DNA of 48,459 bases. Origin: a bacterium BMS3Abin03 (GTDB lineage: Bacteria; Bacteroidota; Ignavibacteria; Ignavibacteriales; Ignavibacteriaceae). Below, one piece after another: positions 36,809-47,754 of this stretch (the first letter of the stretch is position 1; every line of letters starts with the position of its first letter). Made by a program: the position numbers and the translations under genes. The notes beneath the pieces are model-generated. The model was not told where the DNA came from, did no database searches, and saw nothing but the letters and a program-made list of their open reading frames with translations. The DNA lies in the NCBI GenBank assembly GCA_002898075.1, contig BDSV01000045.1, positions 1 to 48,459 on the forward strand, given 5' to 3'.

Positions 36809-37403
36809 GATTTGGGGTTAAAAGTCCGCTGGACTAATTCGTATTGTATTTATATCTAAACAGCCGTTCAGAGTCAGAAATAAATTGAATTAGAACAAAT
36901 AATTTAGATAAGAAATTAAAAATTAATAGTGCGGACTAAAAAACAACTAAAAGATTGCCGGGCAGTTTTACTTTTTCATTACTTAATTTTATTGACAATA
37001 TTTTTTTAGTTTTGAAAACTTCAATTTAAAATTTACATATAAAAATTTAAATTACTTGATAAGCTAATAATTATTAGCAATTCAGAGCCCAATTTTTTGT
37101 AGAACAGATTAGTAATCTGTTCTACAATAATTTATAACGATACCTTTTTATGTATAGTCCCTTTGTTTTTTTTCCAAACGATAATTAACCGCACAAATAA
37201 GGATTAAACCGTTTATAAATAGAATACGTTTTAATCATCGAATTGTAATACATTTATTACGGTTAAAATAACAATATGGTATAAATACATATTTATGTTG
37301 TTTGATGTACGGTAAATAATTGCAAGGTTAATATCATATAAATTTATTTTTCTAAATCTGGTTTTCAAATTAGCCGGCAGATAAATTATTTTAGGCAAAA
37401 AAA
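36809..37403. other. Gene-free stretch of about 600 bases
   Basis: AT-rich. It holds AGTCC-GCT-GGACT near 36821-36833, a weak stem in TTGCCGGGCA near 36956-36965, and the perfect palindrome at 37097-37127. No frame of interest was seen. The right end should carry the promoter for the gene at 37404. Confidence 0.55.
37097..37127. repeat. Perfect 15-bp palindrome
   Basis: TTGTAGAACAGATTA (37097-37111) and its exact reverse complement (37113-37127) flank a single G. There is no T-run of terminator type after it on the plus strand. It is probably a REP-like dispersed palindrome. No second copy was noticed in this window. Confidence 0.8.
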
Positions 37404-39815
37404 ATGACGAATAAAAAATTGTGTGTTTTGTTATTCTTAATATTTACTACTTCTCTTTCCGCACAAAATATTAGACTTAGCGGAACAGTATTCGATGCAA
37501 AATCCGGCAAGTCTCTTAAGTTTGCGAACATAAGCGTTGCAAATACCACTATGGGAACCGCTGCAAATTCCGAAGGGAAATTTATCCTAAAACTTTCGAA
37601 AGGAAATTATACAATCATAGTTTCCTATATCGGGTATAAATCCGATTCGGTTTCTGTTAATCTGGTTTCAGACAAGGTAGTTGATTTCCACTTGCAGCCA
37701 ATTCCAATTCGATTAAACCAAATTACGGTTATCCCCGGGGAAAATCCGGCTTTGGAAATAATCAAACGGGCTATTGAAATTAAGCACGCTAGGGAGCGTA
37801 AACTCAATTCTTATATAGTTGATATTTATTTCAAAGGCTGGATTAAAACCAAAAAGGATATCAACACCCGTGGCAACGGTTTCAGCGTACCTTTCGGGGG
37901 AAGTGATTCAGTCAAATCAAAAATAACAGGAATTGCTGAAAACGAAAGTATAAGCTATTTCAAAAAACCGGATTATCACAAGGAACAAATAATCGCACGC
38001 AAACAAAGTGCAAATTTTCCTTCGACAATTAACATTGTAACCGGGGGAAGGATGACACAGAATTTTTATGATGACGAGCTGCAGTTTTTTAACCAACCGA
38101 TACTAAGTCCGATTGCGGATAATGCTTTGGAATATTACTATTACTATATTGTCGATACTCTTGCTCAGAATAATACCAACATATTTAAAATTTATTTTGC
38201 TCCGATTTCAAATTCCGACCCGGGACTTTACGGCAATATTTTTATAACGGATAAAACATTTAATCTTGTTAAACTTGTTGTCCATTTAAACAACGCAGCA
38301 AACGTCGGCGGGCTTTTAACAAAGAGCACTATTTTTCAGCAGTTCGCTAAATTTAATGGACTTTATATGCCGATAGATTATAGACTTTTTGGTGCTATGA
38401 ATTATCTCGGTATAGCAAAGTTCAGTTTTGCGGTAAACACGGTTATGCAGGACTATCAAATTAATCCTAAAATTGAGGACGGCTTTTTTAACAAAGCTGT
38501 TGTAACTGTTTTGCCTGGCGCCGATAAGAAGGATTCCGCTTATTGGAAATCAACCGTTCCAACGCCATATACCGCTGAAGAGAAAGCCGCTTACAAACGA
38601 ATTGACAGTCTGGAAGCAATTCCAACAACTTTTTGGCAAAGGTTTTCTTTCCTGTCAAGCACCATTTCTATAAATGATAAAATATCTATGAGCGGTCTGC
38701 GTAATATTTACAATTTCAACAGAGTTTCGGGTCACGCGATGAATCTTCGTTTATCTTTCCAAGACTATTTTGATAAAAGGCTGTACGCTACTTTCAAATT
38801 TGGTTACGGCTTTGCCGATAAAAAATTCAGCACGTCGCTTAAGTCTAAATATTATTTGGGTAATTATCGAACCACTACGCTTTCGTTTGATGCTTACAAT
38901 ACTATTACGGAGTTATTCGGCGAGTCGGATTATTATAACGTGCTTACTTCAACAGTATTGAGCTGGTTTACAAAGTACGATTTCCGGGATTATTTTTATA
39001 AAAAGGGTTTTAAAATATCACTTAAAAGTGAAGTATCTCCGGTTCTGAAACTGGGTGTTGGTTTTATAAATAGAAGTGATTACAGTGCTGTAAACAATTC
39101 GGATTTCTCATTATTTCATAAGAGTAGAACTTACCGTGCAAATCCTTCAATTTATGAATCTAAAATTAATGCAGTTACCGCACACTTTACTCTGGATTTT
39201 CGCGACTACATTGAAGACGGTTATTCAAGAAGGAGGATTTGGCGGGGGAATGTTTTGCCTATCATTAGCGGTGATTTCTATTTCAGCAACAAATCTATTT
39301 TACACAGTAAATTAAATTTTGAAATGTACCGCACGAGTATTTATTGGCGAATTTCTACTTTCAGTACTGCTGTTCTACGGTTGAATGTTGACGGAATTTA
39401 CACCAACGGTGCTGTTCCTTATCAAATGATGTATGCACTGCCCGGTAATATTAATGCCGGCGGTAAAAGTTATAGTTTTAGAACTCTCGGAATCAACGAA
39501 GTTTTCGGAGACCGTGTTGCTTCAATAAATATCATTCACAATTTTAATGATGAGCTTTTTAGACTGTTGAAAATACCGTATCTAAAAGATATGCGTCTAA
39601 GGTTTTATTTGTATTTAAATGCTGCCTGGAGTAATATTTCATCTGAAAGTAAATCAATATTGCCGCGGACATATCAAACATTTCAGCATCCGTTTTACGA
39701 ACTTGGTTTTGGAATTGGTCAGGCGTTACTTCCAATTGCTTTGGAATTTACCTGGAAACTCAATTACCGCGGACAAAATAATTTTGTTGTCGGAATAAAT
39801 ACTTTTGCTTTTTAG
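37404..39815 (+). CDS. Outer-membrane protein with carboxypeptidase-like and DUF5686-type barrel domains
   Basis: An 803-residue protein. The signal peptide (KLCVLLFLIFTTSLSAQ) is followed by a carboxypeptidase-regulatory-like domain at about residues 20-105 (SGTVFDAKSGKSLKFANISV and IVSYIGYKSDSVSV), then a long region rich in alternating polar and hydrophobic residues ending in phenylalanine (FVVGINTFAF), the signature of an outer-membrane beta barrel. It fits the DUF5686 family of Bacteroidota, which is related to TonB-dependent receptors but without a plug. Its cargo and partners are unknown. Monocistronic by context. Confidence 0.8.
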   Translation: MTNKKLCVLLFLIFTTSLSAQNIRLSGTVFDAKSGKSLKFANISVANTTMGTAANSEGKFILKLSKGNYTIIVSYIGYKSDSVSVNLVSDKVVDFHLQPIPIRLNQITVIPGENPALEIIKRAIEIKHARERKLNSYIVDIYFKGWIKTKKDINTRGNGFSVPFGGSDSVKSKITGIAENESISYFKKPDYHKEQIIARKQSANFPSTINIVTGGRMTQNFYDDELQFFNQPILSPIADNALEYYYYYIVDTLAQNNTNIFKIYFAPISNSDPGLYGNIFITDKTFNLVKLVVHLNNAANVGGLLTKSTIFQQFAKFNGLYMPIDYRLFGAMNYLGIAKFSFAVNTVMQDYQINPKIEDGFFNKAVVTVLPGADKKDSAYWKSTVPTPYTAEEKAAYKRIDSLEAIPTTFWQRFSFLSSTISINDKISMSGLRNIYNFNRVSGHAMNLRLSFQDYFDKRLYATFKFGYGFADKKFSTSLKSKYYLGNYRTTTLSFDAYNTITELFGESDYYNVLTSTVLSWFTKYDFRDYFYKKGFKISLKSEVSPVLKLGVGFINRSDYSAVNNSDFSLFHKSRTYRANPSIYESKINAVTAHFTLDFRDYIEDGYSRRRIWRGNVLPIISGDFYFSNKSILHSKLNFEMYRTSIYWRISTFSTAVLRLNVDGIYTNGAVPYQMMYALPGNINAGGKSYSFRTLGINEVFGDRVASINIIHNFNDELFRLLKIPYLKDMRLRFYLYLNAAWSNISSESKSILPRTYQTFQHPFYELGFGIGQALLPIALEFTWKLNYRGQNNFVVGINTFAF

Positions 39816-40007
39816 GAAGATTAAAAAAATGATAAGACAGGCGTAGAAAAACCTGATAAAGCGGAAAAGGATTAATTTATTACTGAGAAAACGTATGTTA
39901 TTTTACAAAACCTTTCACATTTGAATAATATAGAGTAATTATTTTACTAATTTTAATTATTACGATTAAATATTTTAGTAAAAATGAAATACAATAGAGG
40001 AGGTTTT

Positions 40008-41282
40008 ATGTCTGAAAGAATTGCTTCAATAGATGCTATGGAAATTCTCGATTCCAGGGGAAACCCTACGGTTAGGGTATTTTTAAAATTAGAAAACGGA
40101 ATTGAAGTGCGGGCTTCTGTCCCTTCCGGAGCCAGCACCGGCGAAAACGAAGCTATTGAACTCCGTGACGGAGATGCAAAACGTTATGCAGGTAAAGGAG
40201 TTCTCAACGCAGTTGATAATATAAAAGAAAAAATTGCTCCCGAGTTAGTCGGCTTGGAAATATACCGGCAATCTAAAATTGACCGTATAATGATTGAGCT
40301 TGACGGTACACCTAATAAAGCTAAACTTGGAGCTAATGCCATATTAGGTGTTTCCATGGCAGTTGCCCGCGCCGCCGCTACGTCTGCCGGATTACCTTTG
40401 TATCAGTATCTTGGAGGTGCCGGATCCCGTCGTATACCGGTTCCCTGTATGAACATACTTAATGGTGGAGAGCACGCCGATAATAGTGTTGATTTTCAAG
40501 AATTTATGGCTGTACCAATTGGAGCCCCGTCATTTCACGAAGGTTTAAGATATGTTGCTGAAACGTTCCATGTTTTAAAATCGATGTTAAAAAGCCGCAA
40601 ATTAGCGACAAGTGTTGGAGACGAAGGTGGATTTGCTCCTAATTTACCAAGCAATGAAGAGGCAATTGAAATTATTATTGAAGCCATTGAAAAAGCCGGA
40701 TATAAACCCGGAGAAGATATTTCCGTGGCAATTGATTCTGCCGCTAATTCTATTTCCACTAATGAAGTTGGTGTGTATAATTTAAAATGGTCGGGAGCCG
40801 GCACAAAAACCAGCGAAGAATTAATTGAACTATCGGAGCAATGGATTAATAAATATCCTATCGTTTTGTGGGAAGATCCTCTTTCCGAAGAAGATTGGGG
40901 TGGTTTTAAAAAATTTACCGAACGATTAGGGAATAAAATTGAAGTTGTTGGTGATGATATTTTTGTGACCAACACAAAATATATAGCCCGCGGAATTAAA
41001 GAAAAAACAGCCAACTCTTCTTTGATTAAATTAAATCAAATCGGTACGGTAACCGAAACGATAGAAGCGGTAAGAATGTGTCGTGATGCCGGATGGCGTT
41101 ATTTTATTTCGCATCGTTCCGGCGAAACGGAAGATACTTTTTTAGCCGATTTTGCCGTTGCAATGGATGGCGGACATCTTAAAACAGGTTCGGCAAGCCG
41201 CAGTGAGCGTATTGCCAAATATAATCGTCTGCTGGAAATCGACAGAGAACTAAATTCGTCTGCCGAATATTATTGGAAGTAA
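40008..41282 (+). CDS. eno: Enolase
   Basis: A 424-residue cytoplasmic enzyme of glycolysis and gluconeogenesis that interconverts 2-phosphoglycerate and phosphoenolpyruvate with magnesium. Conserved parts include [58 protein letters not shown] and [12 protein letters not shown] start it at ATG 40008, with AGGAGG five bases before; a start further upstream at 39984 is also open but has no ribosome site. Length fits the family. It is alone between an outer-membrane gene and the copper-export genes, with a long hairpin behind it. Confidence 0.97.
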   Translation: MSERIASIDAMEILDSRGNPTVRVFLKLENGIEVRASVPSGASTGENEAIELRDGDAKRYAGKGVLNAVDNIKEKIAPELVGLEIYRQSKIDRIMIELDGTPNKAKLGANAILGVSMAVARAAATSAGLPLYQYLGGAGSRRIPVPCMNILNGGEHADNSVDFQEFMAVPIGAPSFHEGLRYVAETFHVLKSMLKSRKLATSVGDEGGFAPNLPSNEEAIEIIIEAIEKAGYKPGEDISVAIDSAANSISTNEVGVYNLKWSGAGTKTSEELIELSEQWINKYPIVLWEDPLSEEDWGGFKKFTERLGNKIEVVGDDIFVTNTKYIARGIKEKTANSSLIKLNQIGTVTETIEAVRMCRDAGWRYFISHRSGETEDTFLADFAVAMDGGHLKTGSASRSERIAKYNRLLEIDRELNSSAEYYWK

Positions 41283-41334
41283 ATTTAAACGCTTTGTGTA
41301 GAGTAGTTTTCAGCCGTTATTTATTGTAAAAAAA

Positions 41335-41398
41335 AAGATGGAATCTTTTACCGATAAAATTTGGATTACAGTTTATCGGATAAAAAAGATTCCATCTT
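41335..41398. terminator. Long bidirectional stem-loop between eno and copA
   Basis: Outer arms AAGATGGAATCTTTT (41335-41349) and AAAAGATTCCATCTT (41384-41398) pair perfectly. An inner stem of CCGATAAA (41351-41358) and TTTATCGG (41372-41379) extends it. With A-rich and T-rich flanks it would serve the two convergent genes. Confidence 0.85.
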
Positions 41399-41447
41399 CT
41401 AAGAATATTTATCTGTCAAATAACTTCAACGTTGAACGATATTATTT

Positions 41448-43952
41448 TTATTCTGTCGAATAATCCGGTTGAATGTTTGCTTTTTGAAGTCGTTTTGAAT
41501 TTGTTACAACATTAATAGAACTTAAAGCCATAGCAATTTCAGCTAATACCGGATGCATAACACCGATAATAGCAATCGGGATCATAATAAGATTATAAAA
41601 TGAGGCCCAAAATAAATTCTGTTTAATTTTTTTGAATGTTGCACGGCTTAATTTAATTGCTTTTATTACCGCACTAAGCTTACCTTGAACCAAAACAATA
41701 TCACCCGATTCAATAGCAACATCTGTTCCGGTACCAATAGCAATGCCAACCTGGGCCTGCGTTAGAGCAGGTGCGTCATTTATTCCGTCGCCGACCATTG
41801 CTACAATTTCGCCGTTATTTTGAAGATTTTTCACTTCTTTAGCTTTTTCATCGGGAAGTACATTTGCAATAACGCGCGTTATGCCTACTTCGGCTGCAAT
41901 TGCTTTTGCAGTTCTTTCATTATCTCCGGTAATCATAACGGGTTCCAAGCCGAATTTTTTGAATTCTGCAATAGCTCTTTTACTATCCTGTTTTACTTTA
42001 TCTGCTACGGCAATAATTCCGTTAAGCTGCTTGTTAACTGCAATAAACATAGCGGTCTTAGCTTGACTCTCTAGTTCTGCTTTTTGTTCGAGTACTTCAT
42101 TATCAATAAAAATTCCGGATTCAGTCATTAATTTTTCTGTTCCAACCAAAACATTTTTATCATCTACTGTAGCTTTGATGCCTCTTCCGCTAATAGCTTC
42201 GAAGTTTGAGATTTCCAAAGTTTGGTTATTCTTAGATTTTGCATAATTTACAATTGTTTCCCCAAGCGGATGTTCAGATCCGCTTTCGGCACTGCCGGCA
42301 AGATAAACCAATTCATTTTCACTCATTCCATTTAATGTAATTATATTTGTGATACCGGGTTTTCCTTCGGTAATAGTACCGGTTTTATCTAGTACAATAG
42401 TAGTAACATCTTTCATGTTTTGAATCGCTGCACCTTTTCTAATTAGCACACCGTTTTCAGCGCCCAGCCCTGAACCCACCATTAATGCAGTAGGAGTTGC
42501 TAATCCAAGAGCACATGGACAAGCAATTACAAGCACAGCTACCGTGGCATAAATAGCAAGTGCGATTATTCCCATATTCGGGTTAACCCATGGCAAAAAC
42601 GTTCCGGCCCATCTTGCAATACCATCCCAAAAGGAAGGAAATGCAAGCCAAAGTGTTAATGTTAAAAGAGCAATTCCAATTACTATAGGAACAAATATCG
42701 CAGTAACCTTATCGGCAAAAGCTTGAATAGGAACTTTAGAACCCTGAGCTTCTTCAACCATTTTTATAACTTGGCTTAAAAAAGTTTCTTTACCTATTTT
42801 GGTTGCTTCAATTTTTAATAAACCATTTTTATTAATTGTTGCCCCAATTACTTTATCACCTTCTGATTTTTCAACGGGCATCGATTCACCGGTGGCAAGT
42901 GATTCGTCAACGCTGCTTTTACCATTAACTACAACGCCGTCTGTAGGTATTTTTTCTCCGGGGCGCACAACCATAATATCACCCTTTTGAAGTGAATTCA
43001 TAGGGACCTTAACTTCTTTCCCATCTTTTTCAATCGAAGCTTCTTTTGCTTCAAGGGTAAGTAATTTTTTAATTGCTTGCGATGCACGACCTTTGGCTTT
43101 GGTTTCAATATATCTGCCTGTAAGATGGAAAGCCATTATCATACCTGCAACACCTGCAAAGCTGTAGAAAGCCGGTCCAATTCCGAACTCGTGAAAAATA
43201 GCCACGAAACCAGTTGCCAGGGAAGCTAATGTGCCCATTGCAATTAGCACATCCATATTAGGCGCCAAATGAATAGCGGATTTCCAGGCACTGCGTAAGG
43301 TTTCCCAGCCCGGGTAAAACAATACCACACCGCCTAATATCAACATCCCGAGATTATAACTTAATGTGCCGAGGAAATAATAATCCCATACCATCACCGG
43401 AATCATCCAAAGAATAATTGGAATTGTTATACTCCACGATAGCCACATTTTAAAGCGGGCTTTTTCCATTTTTTGTTGATCCCAGTCAATATTCTCTGTA
43501 ACGGTATCTGTATCAGACGTACTTTCCCGTACTACTTTATAACCAACATTTTTCACTGCCGTTACAAAATCGTTAAAATCCACACTCTCCGGATTATAAG
43601 AAACATGAGCTGTTTCCATTGCCAGGTTTACAGTTGCCTTTTCAACCCCGTCTATTCCATTGAGCGCTTTCTCTACATGTGAAACACAACTGGCACATGT
43701 CATCCCCTCAATTTTCAACGTTTTGGCTATGTGTCTGTCTAGAACATCATACCCCGCATTTTGTACGGCTTTCTTAAAATCGTTTAATGTTACTTTGTCA
43801 GGATCATATTTTATGGATGCTGATTCTGTAGCAAAATTTACAACCGCAGTTTTTACGCCATCCAGTTTATTAAGTGACTTTTCAACAGAAGCGACACAAC
43901 TGGCACATGTCATTCCTTTAACATTTAATTTATGAATTTTTATCTGTTCCAT
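41448..43952 (-). CDS. copA: Copper-exporting P1B-type ATPase CopA
   Basis: An 834-residue copper(I) exporter in the inner membrane. Two N-terminal heavy-metal domains each carry GMTCASCV (near residues 14 and 86). Eight or so membrane helices include [14 protein letters not shown], the ion-binding CPC motif. [20 protein letters not shown] (phosphorylated aspartate), SEHPLGE and [12 protein letters not shown] are the actuator, phosphorylation and nucleotide-binding parts. The last helix has [15 protein letters not shown], typical of CopA. The CopZ-like gene follows in the opposite reading order upstream, and all three copper genes lie on the minus strand. Confidence 0.96.
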   Translation of the reverse strand: MEQIKIHKLNVKGMTCASCVASVEKSLNKLDGVKTAVVNFATESASIKYDPDKVTLNDFKKAVQNAGYDVLDRHIAKTLKIEGMTCASCVSHVEKALNGIDGVEKATVNLAMETAHVSYNPESVDFNDFVTAVKNVGYKVVRESTSDTDTVTENIDWDQQKMEKARFKMWLSWSITIPIILWMIPVMVWDYYFLGTLSYNLGMLILGGVVLFYPGWETLRSAWKSAIHLAPNMDVLIAMGTLASLATGFVAIFHEFGIGPAFYSFAGVAGMIMAFHLTGRYIETKAKGRASQAIKKLLTLEAKEASIEKDGKEVKVPMNSLQKGDIMVVRPGEKIPTDGVVVNGKSSVDESLATGESMPVEKSEGDKVIGATINKNGLLKIEATKIGKETFLSQVIKMVEEAQGSKVPIQAFADKVTAIFVPIVIGIALLTLTLWLAFPSFWDGIARWAGTFLPWVNPNMGIIALAIYATVAVLVIACPCALGLATPTALMVGSGLGAENGVLIRKGAAIQNMKDVTTIVLDKTGTITEGKPGITNIITLNGMSENELVYLAGSAESGSEHPLGETIVNYAKSKNNQTLEISNFEAISGRGIKATVDDKNVLVGTEKLMTESGIFIDNEVLEQKAELESQAKTAMFIAVNKQLNGIIAVADKVKQDSKRAIAEFKKFGLEPVMITGDNERTAKAIAAEVGITRVIANVLPDEKAKEVKNLQNNGEIVAMVGDGINDAPALTQAQVGIAIGTGTDVAIESGDIVLVQGKLSAVIKAIKLSRATFKKIKQNLFWASFYNLIMIPIAIIGVMHPVLAEIAMALSSINVVTNSKRLQKANIQPDYSTE

Positions 43953-44043
43953 CTTAATCTCCTTTCTTCAATTAAAACTGAAAACAATATCTATAAAAAA
44001 TGAAAGTTCTAATTTCAAAGATTTTTTTCTTCAAAATATTTTT

Positions 44044-44244
44044 TCAATTAACAACCTGGTATCCCGCTTTTTTTATAGCGTTTTCCAAATTGCTTGTACT
44101 TATTTTTTTCTCGTTGTAATTTATTTTTGCTGACCCAATCGTAACCTTAAACGAATCAACGCCTATTTTTCTAAGTTCTTTTTCAACCGACATTACACAA
44201 TGATGGCAAGACATTCCTTCTATTCTAAATTCTCGACGTGCCAT
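44044..44244 (-). CDS. Copper chaperone-like heavy-metal domain protein (CopZ-like)
   Basis: A 66-residue single heavy-metal-associated domain with the metal site GMSCHHCVMSVEKEL. It is the size of CopZ copper chaperones, which deliver copper(I) to CopA. In many CopZ proteins the motif is CxxC with hydrophobic residues between; here it is Cys-His-His-Cys. It lies 90 bases upstream of copA on the same strand and is probably cotranscribed with it. Confidence 0.88.
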   Translation of the reverse strand: MARREFRIEGMSCHHCVMSVEKELRKIGVDSFKVTIGSAKINYNEKKISTSNLENAIKKAGYQVVN

Positions 44245-44356
44245 TTTTTAACCTCAAGCTAATTTATCTTAAAAATAACTTTACAAAGTTATCTATGAGC
44301 CGGGCTTGATCCGTTATACTTTTTTGAGAAAAGGTTATAAAATTATAATGAAATTA

Positions 44357-44941
44357 TTATATAACTTTATCTATAGATTTTCGATGGCTGTTTATGTTGG
44401 ATTTGTATTGACTTGCAGTAAATCCGGTGATGTTTTTGAATTGGCGTGATAAATGTTGAACTGAGCTGTATCCAAGCCAATAAGCTATTTCGCTAAGTGT
44501 TAATTCACCATATTTTAAAAATTCTTTTGCTTTCTCTATTTTCTGCATTATAACAAAATGTTCAATTGTAATTCCTTCGGTCTTCGAAAAAAGATAACTT
44601 AGGTACGGATAATCTTTATTTAACTTATCGCTTAAGTATGAAGAAAAATTTATTTCTTCCAAATTAACTTTCTCATATTGTTGAATTGCCGAGATAATTT
44701 CTTTCTTAATTTTTTCTATAATTTTAGCTTTGTTATCTTCTATTAATTCAAAACCGCTTTGTTGAAGCGTTTCGGAAATCCGATTAATTGGAAGTTGAGT
44801 CAATGGTTTTGCAGTTTCAACTTCACCAAGAATAATCGATTTAATTTCTACACCGAGATTTTCTAAATCTTCCCGGACTACTCTAATACATCTGCCGCAG
44901 ACCATATTTTTTACAAATAAAATATTCTTCTGGTCATCCAT
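44357..44941 (-). CDS. AraC-family regulator with an N-terminal heavy-metal-like domain
   Basis: A 194-residue protein joining two parts. Residues 7-75 look like a heavy-metal-associated domain with MVCGRCIRVVRED as its CxxC site. Residues 85-180 form an AraC-type DNA-binding region, with two helix-turn-helix units including LTLSEIAYWLGYSSVQHLSR and GFTASQYK. It is much shorter than typical AraC proteins because the usual sensor domain is replaced by the small metal-binding-like domain. It stands just upstream of copZ-like and copA on the same strand, so it probably senses copper and controls them. Which metal it binds is inferred. Confidence 0.88.
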   Translation of the reverse strand: MDDQKNILFVKNMVCGRCIRVVREDLENLGVEIKSIILGEVETAKPLTQLPINRISETLQQSGFELIEDNKAKIIEKIKKEIISAIQQYEKVNLEEINFSSYLSDKLNKDYPYLSYLFSKTEGITIEHFVIMQKIEKAKEFLKYGELTLSEIAYWLGYSSVQHLSRQFKNITGFTASQYKSNINSHRKSIDKVI

Positions 44942-45115
44942 AACATTTTAATTTTTTTAAATGAATAAAATAAAAACAAAAAATGAAAGATTATTTGCCT
45001 CTTACAATCCGGTATTTCTGATTGTCTGTAAATCTAAGACCGGTGTTTCCCGTATATAAATCAATTTCCATATTCTATTAATTTTTGAATTCCGTGACTT
45101 CCCGGGAAGCATCAC

Positions 45116-46954
45116 TTACGCGTTCAGCTTCGATTCAACATAGTTTAAAACATCATTCAGCTTTGTTTGTGCTTTTGCTTTGAGATCAGCACAGGTGCTT
45201 TTCATCTCTTTGTTGAACTTATCATCTTTTATATCTTTTAGATTTATCAGCACATTATAAATACCGCCGAGCACACCCGTGTATGCAGCTTGTGCACCAA
45301 CACCAACATCCGTTATCGAATTGGGATTACCGTTCTGTGCTGCCACTTCTGCAATTTCAATCGCTTTATAACTTAACTGTGCAGTATTCAACGGAACCCG
45401 CACGGCTTGTTTGAGTCCGTTCTGCATTGCGTCCTCTTTTGCTCTCTTCTGTTCTTCGGTTTTGTTCGGCAATCGTCGGGCTTCCATATAAGCATTGAAG
45501 GCATTTGTGTCGTCATCAACGGCTTTAACAAGAGCGTTTTTAATTTCCTGACATTTATCAGCCGCCTCATTCAGAATGTCATCAACAAGCTCACTTCCTC
45601 TTTTATTTGCGGTAAGATTGCTAACCATAGATGAAAGCGCCGCACCTAAAGCTCCCGATAAAGCTGCTATCGAACCGCCGCCGGGCGCCGGGGATTCGCG
45701 CGAAACTTCATCGACAAAATCGGTTACTTTTAATTCAACGAGTGCATCTCCGGGATTCTTCGGCAATCCTAATACACGTTCTTCTATTTTGAATTCGGAT
45801 ACATCGTTCAATCCGAGTGACTGTACTGCAGTATTTAATATATCACGAATGGGAATGCCCGTCGATCTGCCCTGCTTCTTCAGATAAAATTTTCCCGTTT
45901 CAAGCAAAGCGGGGTAAGGAACCATCCCGACAATCTCGCTGCCAGTTACCACCAATCCCCTTTCGGCAGCAAGCTTCCTGGTTTCCTCAAGTACGTGATG
46001 CATCGAGGTAACTTTATAATTAGTAAGGTTGATCGAAATCTGTACACGATCATATTCGGGCACCATCCAGCCGATTGCTTTACAATGCTTGAACTTACCG
46101 GGAATCTTAACAGACTGTCCTTCGGGATGCTTCGGGTCAACTCCGTTCAACTTAAGCAATTCAATAAGATCAAAACCATGCTCTTTCTTACAGTGCTTTA
46201 TGGTTTCATCAATAGTTTTACCTGTAAAGTCATCGAGTCCGCAGGGATATTCACCATCTTTATATTTTAATATCTTCGCCCGTTTATAATAGAAAGGGCT
46301 GCCGGTCTTCCCCTCCCTTGCCGATCTCCCCTTTTCTCTAAGTGCAAAAGCAATATCGGTTGCGTGAAGTACTTCGCGTGTATTGAGCGAAATGTTATAA
46401 GCTATTAAAAATTCTCTAACGCCGATAACAGTTGCGCCTGCAGTTGCATTAAACTCTGCTGGTCCGAAGTCTGGTTTCCATTCCGGTTTTTTCAATTTCT
46501 CTTCAAGCGCTTCGTACTCACCTTGCCTGATGATAGCCAGGTTTTCCCTTTCCGGCATCTGCGCTGATTTCTCATAAAGATAAACCGGAATACCGAGTTC
46601 TTCGCCTACTCTCCTTGCAACATCTTTAGAAAGTTCAATGCACTCTTCAGTTGTTATTCCGCTTACAGGTACAAACGGGCAGACATCGGTTGCGCCCATT
46701 CGCGGATGAGAACCCTTGTGAGTATGCATATCAATCAATTCCGATGCTTTTTTTATTGCATTAAAAGCCGCTTCCTTTACACCTTCCGGTGCGCCGATAA
46801 AAGTAACTACAGTACGGTTCATATCGGAACCGGGATCAACGTCGAGCAGTTTAACTCCCTCTACTTTTTCAATCTCATCGGTTATCTGTTTAATTACTTC
46901 TTTATTTCTCCCTTCGGAAAAATTCGGCACACATTCTACAAGTTTTTCAGACAT
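45116..46954 (-). CDS. ftcD: Glutamate formimidoyltransferase / formimidoyl-THF cyclodeaminase
   Basis: A 612-residue bifunctional enzyme of histidine breakdown that moves a formimino group from formiminoglutamate to tetrahydrofolate and then releases ammonia. The transferase part (about residues 1-330) contains MHTHKGSHPRMGATD with the catalytic His83. The cyclodeaminase part (about 400-612) starts near DFVDEVSRESPAPGGGSIAA and includes NPNSITDVGVGAQAAYTGV. It is longer than the 541-residue mammalian form because of extra sequence between the two parts. No other hut gene is in the window. Confidence 0.93.
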   Translation of the reverse strand: MSEKLVECVPNFSEGRNKEVIKQITDEIEKVEGVKLLDVDPGSDMNRTVVTFIGAPEGVKEAAFNAIKKASELIDMHTHKGSHPRMGATDVCPFVPVSGITTEECIELSKDVARRVGEELGIPVYLYEKSAQMPERENLAIIRQGEYEALEEKLKKPEWKPDFGPAEFNATAGATVIGVREFLIAYNISLNTREVLHATDIAFALREKGRSAREGKTGSPFYYKRAKILKYKDGEYPCGLDDFTGKTIDETIKHCKKEHGFDLIELLKLNGVDPKHPEGQSVKIPGKFKHCKAIGWMVPEYDRVQISINLTNYKVTSMHHVLEETRKLAAERGLVVTGSEIVGMVPYPALLETGKFYLKKQGRSTGIPIRDILNTAVQSLGLNDVSEFKIEERVLGLPKNPGDALVELKVTDFVDEVSRESPAPGGGSIAALSGALGAALSSMVSNLTANKRGSELVDDILNEAADKCQEIKNALVKAVDDDTNAFNAYMEARRLPNKTEEQKRAKEDAMQNGLKQAVRVPLNTAQLSYKAIEIAEVAAQNGNPNSITDVGVGAQAAYTGVLGGIYNVLINLKDIKDDKFNKEMKSTCADLKAKAQTKLNDVLNYVESKLNA

Positions 46955-47131
46955 ATTTCCCTCTAATTATTAACCATTATTTGCTGCTAAAATCAGATAA
47001 AATTAAAGAAAAAACTTACAGGTTTAACCGTTCTTTTACAAGAGTTTTTGAGACAGAATTGATAAACGAAAAAAATTTATGTCAGCTTTAAGACCATTTT
47101 CGATAAGAAATTTTGCTATCTTAGAAATGCG

Positions 47132-47365
47132 ATGATCATAGATTCACTTAAAATAGCTGGGGAGAATTCAGTTCGAGATTCCATAAATGCCTTAACTGAT
47201 CAAACTGCATTCGGCACTCCGCTAAGCAGGATTTTATTAATTGCAGGAATAATAGCAGCCGGTTCGCTTTTATACTTAGCATATCATAAATGGATAGTTC
47301 CGGAGAAAATTAAAAATTCAGTAAAGTATAAGAAGGATAGCTATAAAGATATTGACGGGTGCTGA
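47132..47365 (+). CDS. Small single-pass membrane protein, unknown function
   Basis: A 77-residue protein with one hydrophobic helix (LSRILLIAGIIAAGSLLYLA), flanked by an N-terminal polar part and a C-terminal lysine-rich tail ending in cysteine. No family recognised. It is divergent from ftcD. The ATG at 47132 has no strong ribosome site, so it could also be a chance frame. Confidence 0.45.
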   Translation: MIIDSLKIAGENSVRDSINALTDQTAFGTPLSRILLIAGIIAAGSLLYLAYHKWIVPEKIKNSVKYKKDSYKDIDGC

Positions 47366-47754
47366 AAATTATTTTTCACTAAATAGTGTTTCACCAAATG
47401 GTGAAAAATAATATGGACTAAATTTATAAAACAAATATCGGATTTGGCTAAAATAGCAGGTAGATATGTGGATAGCGTCATAATTTACTTTTGCTTATAA
47501 ATTACGGCTGTCCAAAAAATAAAAACTCTTAGTGAATCTTGGAATCTTTGTGGCAACAAAAAAATTTATAATATTGAACAAATTTGACACATCTGCCTCA
47601 AAGACACAAAGGTTCACAAAGCTCTTTTTGAACATTCCCCAATAAAGTTGATGTACAAGCAATAGACCGGTATTCGCTGTCGGAATGACAATTAGAGGTA
47701 CTATTTTTTTAGAGGGAATTCATTTATTACCTGTTAACGTTAAATTTTGCCCAT
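47366..47754. other. Gene-free stretch with a cruciform-like repeat
   Basis: Contains a composite hairpin: ATTTTTCAC (47371-47379) with GTGAAAAAT (47401-47409) enclosing CACTAAATAGTG (47377-47388) and TTTCACCAAATGGTGAAA (47388-47405). It is a likely terminator for the small gene before it, and serves as the end for the convergent fabF gene too. The rest is AT-rich with a degraded direct-repeat feel (TTTGTGGCAAC, CACAAAGGTTCACAAAG) but no gene. Confidence 0.6.

Noticed and set aside
41820-43935. Plus-strand open frames opposite copA (84, 91, 69, 63 and 61 residues)
   Set aside because: Antisense shadows; the copA frame has all family motifs on the minus strand.
45407-46966. Plus-strand frames of 75, 103, 91 and 86 residues opposite ftcD
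   Set aside because: Antisense shadows of a conserved enzyme.
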